From the NCBI RefSeq assembly GCF_007858445.1, contig NZ_VIGV01000003.1, positions 124,001-188,000 on the forward strand: a stretch of 64,000 bases of DNA, in the 5' to 3' direction. This DNA is from Tsukamurella sputi. GTDB lineage: Bacteria; Actinomycetota; Actinomycetes; Mycobacteriales; Mycobacteriaceae. Within the stretch, counting starts at the first letter, position 1. Each line of letters starts with the position of its first letter. Made by a program: the position numbers and the translations under genes. Below the pieces are notes generated by a model, which was not told where the DNA came from, ran no database searches, and saw nothing but the letters and a program-made list of their open reading frames with translations. This document shows, in pieces, positions 8,829-16,707 of the stretch.

Positions 8829-9151
8829 GCGATGAACTCCTTCGAAGAGGCGGACTCCGGATGATCGGAGACCACGATGTCGGACACGACCACGTCGACG
8901 GGGACCCCCGCCGCATCGGTCGCGGCTCGTCGGACCCTGTCCGCCAGGTCGACCAGGTCGACCTCGCGACGGAACTCGAGGACGACGCAGACCTGGCCGG
9001 ACTCGTCGTCGAGGCGGACCCCGCGGACCGTCCGGCCCGGCAGATGGGTGGCGGGGGAGCCGGGGCCGCCCGCGTGGACGTCCACCACGCCGTCGACGGC
9101 GGTCACCGCGGCGACGACGCCGTCGACGCGCTCCGCGTGCGCCCGGCTCAC
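8825..9151 (-). CDS. Asp23/Gls24-like protein, short
   Basis: 108 residues from a GTG that overlaps the preceding stop as GTGA. It has the alternating strand pattern of an Asp23 domain (V-D-V-H-A-G-G-P-G, then V-C-V-V-L-E-F-R-R-E-V-D-L-V-D-L-A). Asp23 proteins are small cytosolic or membrane-peripheral stress proteins. Coupled to DUF2273 downstream by ATGA. The family call is made from pattern and context. Confidence 0.7.
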   Translation of the reverse strand: MSRAHAERVDGVVAAVTAVDGVVDVHAGGPGSPATHLPGRTVRGVRLDDESGQVCVVLEFRREVDLVDLADRVRRAATDAAGVPVDVVVSDIVVSDHPESASSKEFIA

Positions 9152-9624
9152 TGGACCCGCGGCTCCGACGAGGTTCCCTCGGCGGCCTCGTCGTCGTCCG
9201 CGAAGTGGACGTCGTGGACGGTGACGTTGACCTCGGTCACCTCGAGGCCGGTCATCGTCTCGACGGCGTCGATGACGTTGCTGCGGATGCCCGCGGCGAG
9301 ATCGTGGATCGCCACGCCGTACTCGGCGACGATCGCCACATCCACAGCCGCCTGCTTCTCGCCCACCTCGACGGTGACGCCCTGGGTGAGGTCGGGCGAG
9401 CCGGGGAGGGTCTCGCGGATGCGGCCGACGACCCGGGCGGCCTGCCCGCCGAGGTCGTACACGCCGTCGACCTCGCGGGCGGCGATTCCGGCGATCTTCG
9501 ACACGACGATGTCCGCGATGCTCGTGGTGCCGCGACCGACCTGGGTGGAGACCGCGGAGCCCGGCTTCGTCGCCGTCGTCCCGTCGGCGGTCGCGGTGGC
9601 CGGCTTGGTAGTGGTCGAGGTCAT
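9148..9624 (-). CDS. Asp23/Gls24 family envelope stress protein
   Basis: 158 residues. After a Thr/Ala-rich leader, residues about 30-140 carry the Asp23 signature: T-S-I-A-D-I-V-V-S-K-I-A-G-I-A-A-R-E-V-D, then G-V-T-V-E-V-G-E-K-Q-A-A-V-D and I-R-S-N-V-I-D-A-V-E-T-M-T-G-L. The ATG at 9624 is chosen because AAGGAGA lies at the right distance upstream; the frame is open back to 9720. It is the first gene of the leftward operon asp23, asp23-like, DUF2273, DUF6286, amaP, csbD and is divergent from a sigma factor gene. Confidence 0.9.
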   Translation of the reverse strand: MTSTTTKPATATADGTTATKPGSAVSTQVGRGTTSIADIVVSKIAGIAAREVDGVYDLGGQAARVVGRIRETLPGSPDLTQGVTVEVGEKQAAVDVAIVAEYGVAIHDLAAGIRSNVIDAVETMTGLEVTEVNVTVHDVHFADDDEAAEGTSSEPRVQ

Positions 9625-9739
9625 CTTCCGTCTCCTTGTGTCGACTGATGTACCGGGTTCTGTTCCGGCACACTGGGTGAGTCGCGGTGTGCGGGAGATC
9701 GGCACGCGATTGTGGTCCATCTCACATTCGGGAGGGTTG

Positions 9740-10300
9740 GTGTCCGGCGCAGATCTGTTGCGGTCGCTGTCCGATGAGACGTTGACCAGGCGCGCTCAGC
9801 GCGGCGACACGGCCGCCTTCGACGTGCTCGTGCAGCGTCATGCGCCGGCGATGCACCGGTTCGTGGCGCGGACGATGCCCGAGCGCAGCGACTGCGACGA
9901 CATCGTGCAGGAGTCCCTGATCGCGGCGTGGAAGGCGCTCCCGAACTTCGCCTTCCGCTCCAGCCTGCGCACCTGGTTGTTCTCGATCGCCTCGCGGAAG
10001 ACCGCTGACGTGCTCCGTCGCCGCGCTCCGGTGGTCGATTCGGAGGCCGTCGTCGAGGCCGCGGCGAGCGGCCCCGGGCCCGTCGAGAAGGCGACCGACC
10101 GGGACTTCCTCGACGCCCTCGGGCGCGAGCTCGGGCGACTGCCCTACCCGGCGCGGGCGGCGTGGTGGCTGCGCGAGGTCGACGGGCTCTCCGTCGCCGA
10201 GATCGCCGCCGTCCTGCGGACCACCGAGGGCTCGGTGCGCGGGCACCTGCAGCGGACGCGACAGCGCCTCGCCGAGGCGCTGGGGGAGTACTGGCCATGA
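9740..10300 (+). CDS. RNA polymerase sigma-70 family factor, ECF-like
   Basis: 186 residues from a GTG preceded closely by GGAGGG. Region 2 is at about residues 20-90 (D-I-V-Q-E-S-L-I-A-A-W-K, F-R-S-S-L-R-T-W-L-F-S-I-A) and region 4 at about 125-180 (L-R-E-V-D-G-L-S-V-A-E-I-A, S-V-R-G-H-L-Q-R-T-R). This two-domain build is that of extracytoplasmic-function sigma factors, which bind core RNA polymerase and redirect it. Its stop overlaps the next gene as ATGA, and the gene is divergent from the Asp23 operon, which is its most likely target. Confidence 0.88.
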   Translation: MSGADLLRSLSDETLTRRAQRGDTAAFDVLVQRHAPAMHRFVARTMPERSDCDDIVQESLIAAWKALPNFAFRSSLRTWLFSIASRKTADVLRRRAPVVDSEAVVEAAASGPGPVEKATDRDFLDALGRELGRLPYPARAAWWLREVDGLSVAEIAAVLRTTEGSVRGHLQRTRQRLAEALGEYWP

Positions 10301-10893
10301 CCGATCCGACGGGGCCGGCGGAGGCCGGGACGTTGTGCAATCCGACGCGACGTGGTCACACTGGGGGTGCGATGAGTTTCAGGCGAGTGGAGAGCGGCCA
10401 CGCCGAACCGGCGCAGGCCACCGATTGGATAGCCGACGCGACACGTCGGCTGGCAGGGCTGACCGCACCCGATGCGGGCGCGCCCGAGGGCGACCCCCGC
10501 TGGGGCGCGGACGCCGTTGATCGACTGCGCGCCGCCGTCGCGCTCCAGGTGGCAGGACTGCCTCGCCGTTCGCGTGCGGTGGAGACGGTGCGGCCGGGGA
10601 TCACGGTCACCGAGCTCGCGCTCTCGAAGGCGGTGACCGCGGCGCTCTCCGACGACGCCGCCGCCGAGGCGGCTGCCGTCGCGGACGTCGCCCTCGAGCT
10701 CGTGGGTACCCGGGTGAAGGCCGTGCACGTCCATCTCGTGGCCGTCGGAGCCGAGGGGCGGTCGCGCTCCCTGCTCGACGGTGGCGACCGGTTACGGGCG
10801 CTCGCGGAGGACGCCGTGCTGCGGATGATCGGCGATACCGGCGTGAACGTGGACCTCACATGGGAGGACCTGCTCACTCCCGAGTCGATCTGA
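10297..10893 (+). CDS. Asp23-related hypothetical protein coupled to the sigma factor
   Basis: 198 residues, start overlapping the sigma stop as ATGA; an alternative start at 10372 would drop 25 residues. No membrane segment. The middle and end (T-V-T-E-L-A-L-S-K-A-V-T-A-A-L, V-K-A-V-H-V-H-L-V-A-V) resemble Asp23 strands and helices. Stoichiometric co-translation with a sigma factor is the position normally held by an anti-sigma factor, but no zinc or membrane anchor motif is present, so a regulatory role is only an inference. Confidence 0.65.
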   Translation: MTDPTGPAEAGTLCNPTRRGHTGGAMSFRRVESGHAEPAQATDWIADATRRLAGLTAPDAGAPEGDPRWGADAVDRLRAAVALQVAGLPRRSRAVETVRPGITVTELALSKAVTAALSDDAAAEAAAVADVALELVGTRVKAVHVHLVAVGAEGRSRSLLDGGDRLRALAEDAVLRMIGDTGVNVDLTWEDLLTPESI

Positions 10894-10929
10894 GCGCACG
10901 CACGGCGGCAACGGGGATGACCTGCCGTT

Positions 10930-10958
10930 TTGTGGGTTGCGGGGAGGTTGTGTAAAGT
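10930..10958 (+). promoter_or_regulatory. probable promoter of tRNA-Ser(GCT)/tRNA-Arg(ACG)
   Basis: TTGTGG at 10930-10935 and TAAAGT at 10953-10958 are separated by 17 nt. The same -10 hexamer, TAAAGT, lies in front of tRNA-Ser(CGA) at 40635-40640. Confidence 0.6.
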
Positions 10959-11015
10959 AGCTGCTCGGCGGTTGCGCGTGACCCGTAAGGATCGCTTGCG
11001 CATCGCGTCCGATTT

Positions 11016-11104
11016 GGAGGCGTGCCAGAGCGGCCGAATGGGACTCACTGCTAATGAGTTGTCCGGCCAACACCGGACCGGAGGTTCAAATCCTCTCGCC
11101 TCCG
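11016..11104 (+). tRNA. tRNA-Ser(GCT)
   Basis: Acceptor stem GGAGGCG (11016-11022) pairs with 11097-11103, discriminator G at 11104, and CCA is encoded next. Anticodon stem ACTCA/TGAGT holds the loop CTGCTAA with anticodon GCT at 11050-11052. A long variable arm follows, as expected for serine. Confidence 0.95.
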
Positions 11105-11145
11105 CCACGTCGGTCTTCGGACCGGCGAGAATTGAATATGGGTAT

Positions 11146-11218
11146 GCGCCCGTAGCTCAGTGGATAGAGCATCTGACTACGGATCAGAAGGTCAGGGGTT
11201 CGAATCCCTTCGGGCGCA
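11146..11218 (+). tRNA. tRNA-Arg(ACG)
   Basis: Acceptor stem GCGCCCG (11146-11152) pairs with 11211-11217. Anticodon stem TCTGA/TCAGA holds loop CTACGGA, anticodon ACG at 11179-11181, which after A-to-I34 editing reads CGN codons; the editing enzyme TadA is encoded at 40138. CCA is not encoded. Confidence 0.95.
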
Positions 11219-11222
11219 CAAG

Positions 11223-11261
11223 AGGAAATGCCAGGTCGATGATATCGGCCTGGCATTTCCT
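11223..11261 (+). terminator. terminator of the tRNA-Ser/tRNA-Arg transcript
   Basis: A perfect 13-bp stem, 11223-11235 with 11249-11261, has a 13-nt loop and is followed by GTTTCG. It lies 5 nt after tRNA-Arg. Confidence 0.8.
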
Positions 11262-11285
11262 GTTTCGAGGGACTTGGAGACGCCT

Positions 11286-11933
11286 GTGGCCGAAGTCGGT
11301 ATCGCGGACCTCGCCGGCGTGGTCTATTCCGCCGGCAAGGTCTTCGACGGGCTGTCCACGGGACGGCTGGACACGGAGAACTTCCTGCGGTCCGGCAGTC
11401 TCGACGGTGTCGCGTCCCGTGCGGACCTCGCCCTGCTGGAGGATCTGCGCGACGCCGCGCAGTATGTGCTCGGTCACGTCGGCGAGGTCGTCGATGCCGG
11501 TTTCGTCCGTGCGGTCAATGCCACGATGACGCGCAGCGGTGCACTGCATCCTGGGCGGCTGCGGACCGCCGACCAGGCGATCGGGGTGAGCACGCGCTAC
11601 GGCCGACACGAACCCACGGCGCTGACGGAGGCCGGCCTGCAGGAGGTCATCGACGCGGCGACGTCCGGCGACGTGATCGAGGATGCGCTCGAGCTGTTCG
11701 TCCGGCTGGCGCGGGCGCAGCCCTTCGAGGACGGGAACAAGCGCACCGCGATCATGGTGGCGAACGCGCTGCTCCTGGGTGCCGGGGCGGGCGTGCTCCT
11801 GACGGTCCCCGTCGACGACGGCGACCCAGACGGTGACTTCAACGACCTGCTGGCCCGCGCCTACCGGTTCGACGAGGTCGCCGCAGTCAAGGATCTGCTC
11901 CGCCGAAACGGCTTGGCCCCGACGTCGTCGTAG
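11286..11933 (+). CDS. Fic/Doc family protein with altered catalytic motif
   Basis: 215 residues from GTG 11286. The Fic core motif is present at about residues 140-152 as Q-P-F-E-D-G-N-K-R-T-A, where the usual first residue is the catalytic histidine (H-P-F-x-x-G-N). The rest of the anion-binding loop, G-N-K-R, is intact. The N-terminal half is helical, without a recognised inhibitory S/T-x-x-x-E/D-G-N helix. Fic enzymes transfer AMP or other nucleotide parts to proteins; without the histidine, activity is uncertain. There is no antitoxin gene beside it. An upstream extension of the frame into the tRNA is ignored. Confidence 0.8.
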   Translation: MAEVGIADLAGVVYSAGKVFDGLSTGRLDTENFLRSGSLDGVASRADLALLEDLRDAAQYVLGHVGEVVDAGFVRAVNATMTRSGALHPGRLRTADQAIGVSTRYGRHEPTALTEAGLQEVIDAATSGDVIEDALELFVRLARAQPFEDGNKRTAIMVANALLLGAGAGVLLTVPVDDGDPDGDFNDLLARAYRFDEVAAVKDLLRRNGLAPTSS

Positions 11934-11975
11934 TCGGTTCAGTCCGGGAAGAGCCTCGCCCGCGCCGCCGATTTC

Positions 11976-11989
11976 TGTAACGTGTTCTA
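11976..11989. promoter_or_regulatory. KstR-type operator
   Basis: TGTAACGTGTTCTA at 11976-11989 fits the published KstR consensus T-n-n-AAC-n-n-GTT-n-n-A at every fixed position. It lies 28 nt upstream of the ATG of the KstD-family gene, a position suited to repression by a TetR-type KstR regulator of sterol catabolism. Confidence 0.7.
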
Positions 11990-12017
11990 GAAATCGACGC
12001 GGAACGGGTGGCTGTGC

Positions 12018-13598
12018 ATGAGTGAGTGGGATCTGTCTGCCGAGGTGGTCGTGGTCGGCTACGGCGGTGCCGGAGTGGTGGCCGCGCTGGCGGCGCGGGA
12101 GGCCGGTGCGGATGTGCTGGCGCTCGACCGTTACCTGGGCGGCGGCGCGACGGCCCTGTCCGGCGGCATCGTCTACGCCGGGGGCGGCACGTGGGTGCAG
12201 CAGGCGGCCGGGGTGGAGGACACCGTCGAGAACATGTACGCCTACCTCCGGGGCGAGGTGGGCGACGTCGTCTCCGAGGCCACGCTCCGCAGGTTCTGCG
12301 AGGGCTCGCCCGCGATGATCGACTGGCTCACCGGCCACGGCGTGCCCTTCGACGCGTCGTCGTGCCCGTACAAGACCTCGTACCCCACCGACGACTACTA
12401 CCTCTATTACTCGGGCAGCGAGAACTCCTTCCCCGACCGCGCCGTCCCCCGCCAGCGCGGGCATCGCGCCCACGGCCCGGGCGTCTCCGGCAAGGCCTTC
12501 TACCGCCCCCTCGCGGCGTCGGCCGCACGGGCGGGTGTGCGGGTCCGGACCGGCATGCGCGTCACCGATCTCGTCCTGGACGAGGGTCGTGTCGTCGGCG
12601 TCGAGGCCGTCACGCTCGACGGTGCGCCGCCCGCCGTCCTACGCCGGTTCGCCGCGCTCACGAAGCTCTCCGCGAAACCTGGTGTCTACCACCAGGGCTT
12701 CCGATCGGCACTGCAGGCGCTCCTCGACCGCATCGAACGCCGCCACGGCCGTGCGATCCGTATCCGCGCGACCTCATCGGTGATCGTCACGACCGGTGGC
12801 TTCATCGCGAACCGCGCCATGGTCGCCGCGCACCGGCCCGACTTCCCCTGGGACGAGGGCCTGCCGCTGGGCACGGCCGCCGACGACGGCAGCGGAATCA
12901 CGATGGGGTGCAAGGCCGGCGCCGCCGTCGACAAGATGGACCACATCTCCAACTGGCGGTTCATCGGCCCGCCGAGCGCCTTCTTCGCGGGCCTCGCCGT
13001 GGGGAGCGACGGCCGGCGCATGATCGACGAGTCCCGCTACGGCGCCGCGCTCGGCGACGCCCTGGCGACCCGGCCGGACCATCGCGGTTGGCTCCTCGTG
13101 GACGCGCCGCTCCTCGCCGAGGCGCGCAAGCAGATCCCCCAGCAGTCCACCTGGTTCCAGCGCCTGCAGACCGAGCGACTGCTCCGCCTGGGCGCGACCC
13201 GCGGCGCGACGCTCGAGGAGGTCGCCAACCGGGCGGGCATCGACCCGGTGGAACTGCGTGCCACCGTCGACGCGCACAACCGCGCGATCGAGGACGGCCT
13301 GCCCGATCCGCTGGGCAAGCCCGACGTGGTCCGCCGGCCGATCAGCACCGGACCGTTCACGCTGCTCGACATCTCCTTCCGGGCCCGGGTCAGCTACCCC
13401 ATGCCGATGCTCACGCTCGGCGGGCTCGTGGTCGATGAGGAGACCGGTGCGGTGCTCCGGCCCGACGGTGCGCCCGTGCCGGGGCTGTTCGCGGCCGGTC
13501 GTGCGGCGGTCGGAGTGTGCTCGAACTCCTATGTCAGCGGGCTCTCGCTCGCCGATTGCGTCTTCTCCGGCCGGCGGGCGGGCGCGCACGGCCGCTGA
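12018..13598 (+). CDS. FAD-dependent oxidoreductase, 3-ketosteroid dehydrogenase family
   Basis: 526 residues. The N-terminal Rossmann fingerprint V-V-V-V-G-Y-G-G-A-G-V-V-A-A-L-A-A begins near residue 10 and the FAD end-site is S-Y-V-S-G-L-S-L-A-D-C near the C-terminus. This is the fumarate reductase/KstD flavoprotein family; members dehydrogenate steroid rings or reduce enoate bonds. The KstR operator immediately upstream supports steroid or sterol catabolism. It is closer in feel to the mycobacterial KstD-like flavoproteins than to canonical KstD, so the exact substrate is open. It converges with the SDR gene at 13621. Confidence 0.85.
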   Translation: MSEWDLSAEVVVVGYGGAGVVAALAAREAGADVLALDRYLGGGATALSGGIVYAGGGTWVQQAAGVEDTVENMYAYLRGEVGDVVSEATLRRFCEGSPAMIDWLTGHGVPFDASSCPYKTSYPTDDYYLYYSGSENSFPDRAVPRQRGHRAHGPGVSGKAFYRPLAASAARAGVRVRTGMRVTDLVLDEGRVVGVEAVTLDGAPPAVLRRFAALTKLSAKPGVYHQGFRSALQALLDRIERRHGRAIRIRATSSVIVTTGGFIANRAMVAAHRPDFPWDEGLPLGTAADDGSGITMGCKAGAAVDKMDHISNWRFIGPPSAFFAGLAVGSDGRRMIDESRYGAALGDALATRPDHRGWLLVDAPLLAEARKQIPQQSTWFQRLQTERLLRLGATRGATLEEVANRAGIDPVELRATVDAHNRAIEDGLPDPLGKPDVVRRPISTGPFTLLDISFRARVSYPMPMLTLGGLVVDEETGAVLRPDGAPVPGLFAAGRAAVGVCSNSYVSGLSLADCVFSGRRAGAHGR

Positions 13599-13620
13599 CT
13601 GCACACACCCGCCCAGCGGT

Positions 13621-14394
13621 TCAGCCGAAGGCGAGCGTCGGCACGTCCACGATGTGCGCGCCGCCGTCCACGACAATCGTCGACCCCGTGATGTAGCCCG
13701 CGTCGGGGCCGAGCAGGAAGGCCACGACGCCGGCGACCTCCTCCGGCTCCGCGGGACGCCGCAGAGGCACGTCGCGGGTGACCCGACGGTACGCGTCGTC
13801 GACATCCGCCGCGGCGCCGTCCGCCACGAGGTGCCGCATCTCGTCGTCCGCCATGGGCGTGCGGATCCAGCCGGGGCACACCGCGTTCGCGCGTACGCCG
13901 GCGGTCCCGTAGTCCCGGGCGAGCGAGCGCATGAGGCCGATGACCGCGTGTTTGCCCACCGTGTACCCCGCCGTCTCCGGTCCCGCCCGCAAACCGGCGA
14001 GCGAGGAGATCAGGCACACCGAGCCCCGGGTCTCCCGCAGCGCGTCCAGCGCGGCCCGCGCCGTCACGAACGCGGTGTCCAGGTTCGCGGCCAGCGATCC
14101 GCTCCAGTCGGCGTCGGTGGTGTCGCCGACGGACGAGAAGCCGTGCCCGCCGGCGTTCGTCACCACCCCGTCGAGGCGCCCGAAGCGGGCGAGCGCCTCG
14201 CCGACCACGCCCGCCATCGACTCCCCGTCCGCGGCGTCGGCGACCGCGGTCGCGCAGCCCGTCTCGGACGCCACCGCCTCCAGCGGGTCCGGACGGCGAC
14301 CGCAGGCGAGGACGTCGTGGCCGTCGCGCCGCAGCCGCGCGACCACGGCCGCCCCGATCCCCGTGCCACCGCCGGTCACGAGATAGACGCTCAC
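13621..14394 (-). CDS. SDR family NAD(P)-dependent oxidoreductase
   Basis: 257 residues from GTG 14394, which overlaps the permease stop as GTGA. Classical SDR motifs: cofactor T-G-G-G-T-G-I-G near residue 7, N-A-G-G, catalytic S-S-L and Y-T-V-G-K, then N-A-V-C-P-G-W-I-R-T. It ends the leftward amine-catabolism cluster, and its specific reaction (perhaps on an alcohol or aldehyde intermediate) cannot be read. Confidence 0.88.
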   Translation of the reverse strand: MSVYLVTGGGTGIGAAVVARLRRDGHDVLACGRRPDPLEAVASETGCATAVADAADGESMAGVVGEALARFGRLDGVVTNAGGHGFSSVGDTTDADWSGSLAANLDTAFVTARAALDALRETRGSVCLISSLAGLRAGPETAGYTVGKHAVIGLMRSLARDYGTAGVRANAVCPGWIRTPMADDEMRHLVADGAAADVDDAYRRVTRDVPLRRPAEPEEVAGVVAFLLGPDAGYITGSTIVVDGGAHIVDVPTLAFG

Positions 14395-15875
14395 AGCTCC
14401 ACTCCCAGCCTCGAGGCGATCGCTCCGTAGCCGGGCAGGCTCTCCGCCCGGTCGAGGTCCTGATCGAGGGCGGCCCAGACCCCGGGACGCGTGCGCCGCA
14501 GCAGCACCGCCGCGATCCCCGTGATCACGATCGCCGCGGGGATCAGCCATGGCAGCCGCGCGATCGTGGGATCCTCACTGCCCGCCATGGCGGGAAAGTT
14601 CACGAAGGCCAGCACCGTCGCGACCCAGAGCCCGAGCCCGCCGAGCCCCGGAAGTACGAGGGTCGCCAGGAGATCCGGCGAACGCCGTCGCCGGAAGTGC
14701 ACCACCACCGCGGTCGCCGCGAGCGCCTGCAGCGTGAGGATCCCCAGGGTTCCGACCCCGACGAAGGCGGGCACCAGCGTGGTCGCCGGATCCGCGCCGA
14801 CGATCGCGAAGAGCAGCGCCACGGCGGTGGCGAGGCCGAGCTGCACCGTCGACGCGAGCACGGGAGCTCCTGTGGCCGAACGGGTCCGGGACAGAAACGG
14901 CGGGAGAACGTGCACCCGGCCCAGCGCGAACAGGTACCGGGTCGCGGCGTTGTGCAGCGCCAGCAGCGCGGCGAACAGGCTCACGAGGAGCAGTGCCTTC
15001 ATCGCCGTCGTCGGCCAGTGCCCGAGCTCCTGTTCGGAGACCACGAAGACGAGATCGCCCGCCGCGAGGTGCTCCCGCGCGACACCGCCGGCGACGTCGG
15101 GGCCGATCGCCGAGACGATCGCCCAGGTGGTGATCGCGCCGAGGGCGCCGAGCACCACCAGCGCGACGTAGGTCGCGCGGGGGATCGTGCGGCGCGGATC
15201 GCGCGCCTCCTCACCGAACAGCCCCGTCGCCTCGAAGCCGACGAATGCGGTGGCGGCGAAGAGGAGTCCCAGCCCGACCGAACCGCCCGTCACCAGCGCC
15301 GGATCGAGCGCGCGCAGGCTGTACCCGTGCCGGGCCAGCACGGCGACATCGAGTGCCACGATGATCGCGACCTCGAGCGTCAGGGAGACCGCCAGCACCT
15401 TGGTGGAGAAGTCGATCCCGCTGCGCGTGAGCAGCCACGCCAGCGCCGCCGACAGCACGCTCCACACCCACCAGGGCAGGTGCACTCCGATCAGGTCCTC
15501 GACGATCGCGCCGGTGAAGAAGCCGCTCGTGCCGATCGCGCCGATCACGAAGCAGTTGTAGCCCACCAGCGCCACGCCCGCGGCCATCAGGCCCGCCGTG
15601 CGGCCCAGCCCCCGCACGACGTAGACGTAGAAGCCGCCGGCGTTGATCACCTCGCGTGCCATCCGGGCGTAGCCCACCGCGAACAGCAGGAAGACAACGG
15701 TCGCGGCCACGTACATCAGCGGCGTGGCGCCGCCCACCCCCGTAGCGATGCCGATGCCGGCCACCACGATCATCCCGGTCAGCGGCGCGACCGCCGCCAG
15801 CACCAGGAAGACGATCGCCCCGACCCCGAGCGTTCCCCGGTGCAGCCCCGACGGGTCCGACGGTGCGCCGCTCAC
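14391..15875 (-). CDS. APC superfamily amino acid/amine permease
   Basis: 494 residues, about 12 membrane helices after a short polar leader. The first helix region reads G-V-G-A-I-V-F-L-V-L-A-A-V-A-P-L-T-G, and the helix 6-7 region F-V-G-F-E-A-T-G-L-F-G-E-E-A-R-D-P is the classic APC signature. It starts at a GTG overlapping the MoaF stop and ends overlapping the SDR start, both as GTGA. Between an amine oxidase and an SDR, it most likely imports the amine. Confidence 0.88.
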   Translation of the reverse strand: MSGAPSDPSGLHRGTLGVGAIVFLVLAAVAPLTGMIVVAGIGIATGVGGATPLMYVAATVVFLLFAVGYARMAREVINAGGFYVYVVRGLGRTAGLMAAGVALVGYNCFVIGAIGTSGFFTGAIVEDLIGVHLPWWVWSVLSAALAWLLTRSGIDFSTKVLAVSLTLEVAIIVALDVAVLARHGYSLRALDPALVTGGSVGLGLLFAATAFVGFEATGLFGEEARDPRRTIPRATYVALVVLGALGAITTWAIVSAIGPDVAGGVAREHLAAGDLVFVVSEQELGHWPTTAMKALLLVSLFAALLALHNAATRYLFALGRVHVLPPFLSRTRSATGAPVLASTVQLGLATAVALLFAIVGADPATTLVPAFVGVGTLGILTLQALAATAVVVHFRRRRSPDLLATLVLPGLGGLGLWVATVLAFVNFPAMAGSEDPTIARLPWLIPAAIVITGIAAVLLRRTRPGVWAALDQDLDRAESLPGYGAIASRLGVEL

Positions 15876-16696
15876 GGACCGACCGCTGCCGGATGCTCGG
15901 TGCGGCCCAGGATCTCGGCGAACGCGCCCACCGGGAAGTTGGCGAGCGTGGCACCGTCGAACTCCCCGAAGCCGCAGATCTTGCCGTCCGTGCGGAGCCC
16001 GTCGAGGTCGATGAGGATCAGTCCGAGCGTGGGCACGATCTTCTCGCGCCACTCAAAGAGATAGAGCCCCTGCCGGATCCGGTACGCGCGGCACAGGTCC
16101 ACGTCGGCGAGATCGCGCTCGACGCCCGTCACGCAGTGCCAGGCGTAGAGGGTGGGGGAGAAGTAGACGTGCTCGTACTGCTCCTGCGGGGAGTAGGTGT
16201 ACCGGTTGCGCAGCCCCACCAGCTCGTCGGTCGGGCCGTGCTCGGCCCCCGGTGCGGGCGCCGCCGGATCGACGACGGTGCCGTGGTCGACGCGGGCCGT
16301 CACGAGCGTGGGGTCGTCGCCGCGCTGGACGCGGGTGTACGCGCTCTCCGCGGCCTGCGCGGCGGTGGGGAGCTCGCCCACCACCCGGGTGGCGCGTCCC
16401 AGCTCGAGGTCGATGACGAAGGTGACCGACGGTACGCGGCCGTCCTCCGGCGCGATCCCGCGGTCGACGAAGTAGACGCCGGGCCGGATCGAGGTGATCC
16501 GCACGGGGACGGAGGTTTCCGCGGCGATACCGGTCCAGCCGGCGCGGGTCCCGTCGACGGTGAGGGTCACCGTCTCGTCGCCGAACCGGAGGGTCAGGGT
16601 GCGTCCGTCGAGGCCGTCGTCGGGCTCGAGCAGGTGGGCCCCGGGGGCGAAGCCGTAGCCCAGGGCGGCGACGGGGATGAAGGGCTGTGCGGTCAT
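15872..16696 (-). CDS. moaF: MoaF family protein of the amine oxidase operon
   Basis: 274 residues with the two-part layout of MoaF: an N-terminal beta-rich half (about 25-110) and a C-terminal half (about 150-260) containing Y-T-Y-S-P-Q-E-Q-Y-E-H-V-Y-F-S-P and W-H-C-V-T-G. Both halves are probably lipocalin-like barrels. In Klebsiella moaF accompanies the monoamine oxidase gene; its exact biochemical role is not settled. Here it follows the copper amine oxidase after 11 nt and is coupled to the permease by GTGA. Confidence 0.8.
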   Translation of the reverse strand: MTAQPFIPVAALGYGFAPGAHLLEPDDGLDGRTLTLRFGDETVTLTVDGTRAGWTGIAAETSVPVRITSIRPGVYFVDRGIAPEDGRVPSVTFVIDLELGRATRVVGELPTAAQAAESAYTRVQRGDDPTLVTARVDHGTVVDPAAPAPGAEHGPTDELVGLRNRYTYSPQEQYEHVYFSPTLYAWHCVTGVERDLADVDLCRAYRIRQGLYLFEWREKIVPTLGLILIDLDGLRTDGKICGFGEFDGATLANFPVGAFAEILGRTEHPAAVGP

Positions 16697-16707
16697 GGTG
16701 TGTGCTC

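Noticed and set aside
9642-9666. Possible ECF promoter before asp23 (GGAAC, 16 nt, GTCG on the minus strand)
   Set aside because: The start point it predicts falls inside the asp23 ribosome-binding site, so it cannot be the main promoter as drawn.
11016-11261. tRNA genes as an integration site for a mobile element beside the Fic gene
   Set aside because: No integrase, no repeated tRNA 3' end and no composition change were seen nearby.
11160-11285. Extension of the Fic frame back into tRNA-Arg
   Set aside because: The extra residues are translated tRNA and terminator sequence.
14697-16064. Long rightward frame of 455 codons opposite the permease and moaF
   Set aside because: Its translation is a compositional shadow rich in Arg, Gly, Gln and His, while the opposite strand encodes a clear APC permease and MoaF.
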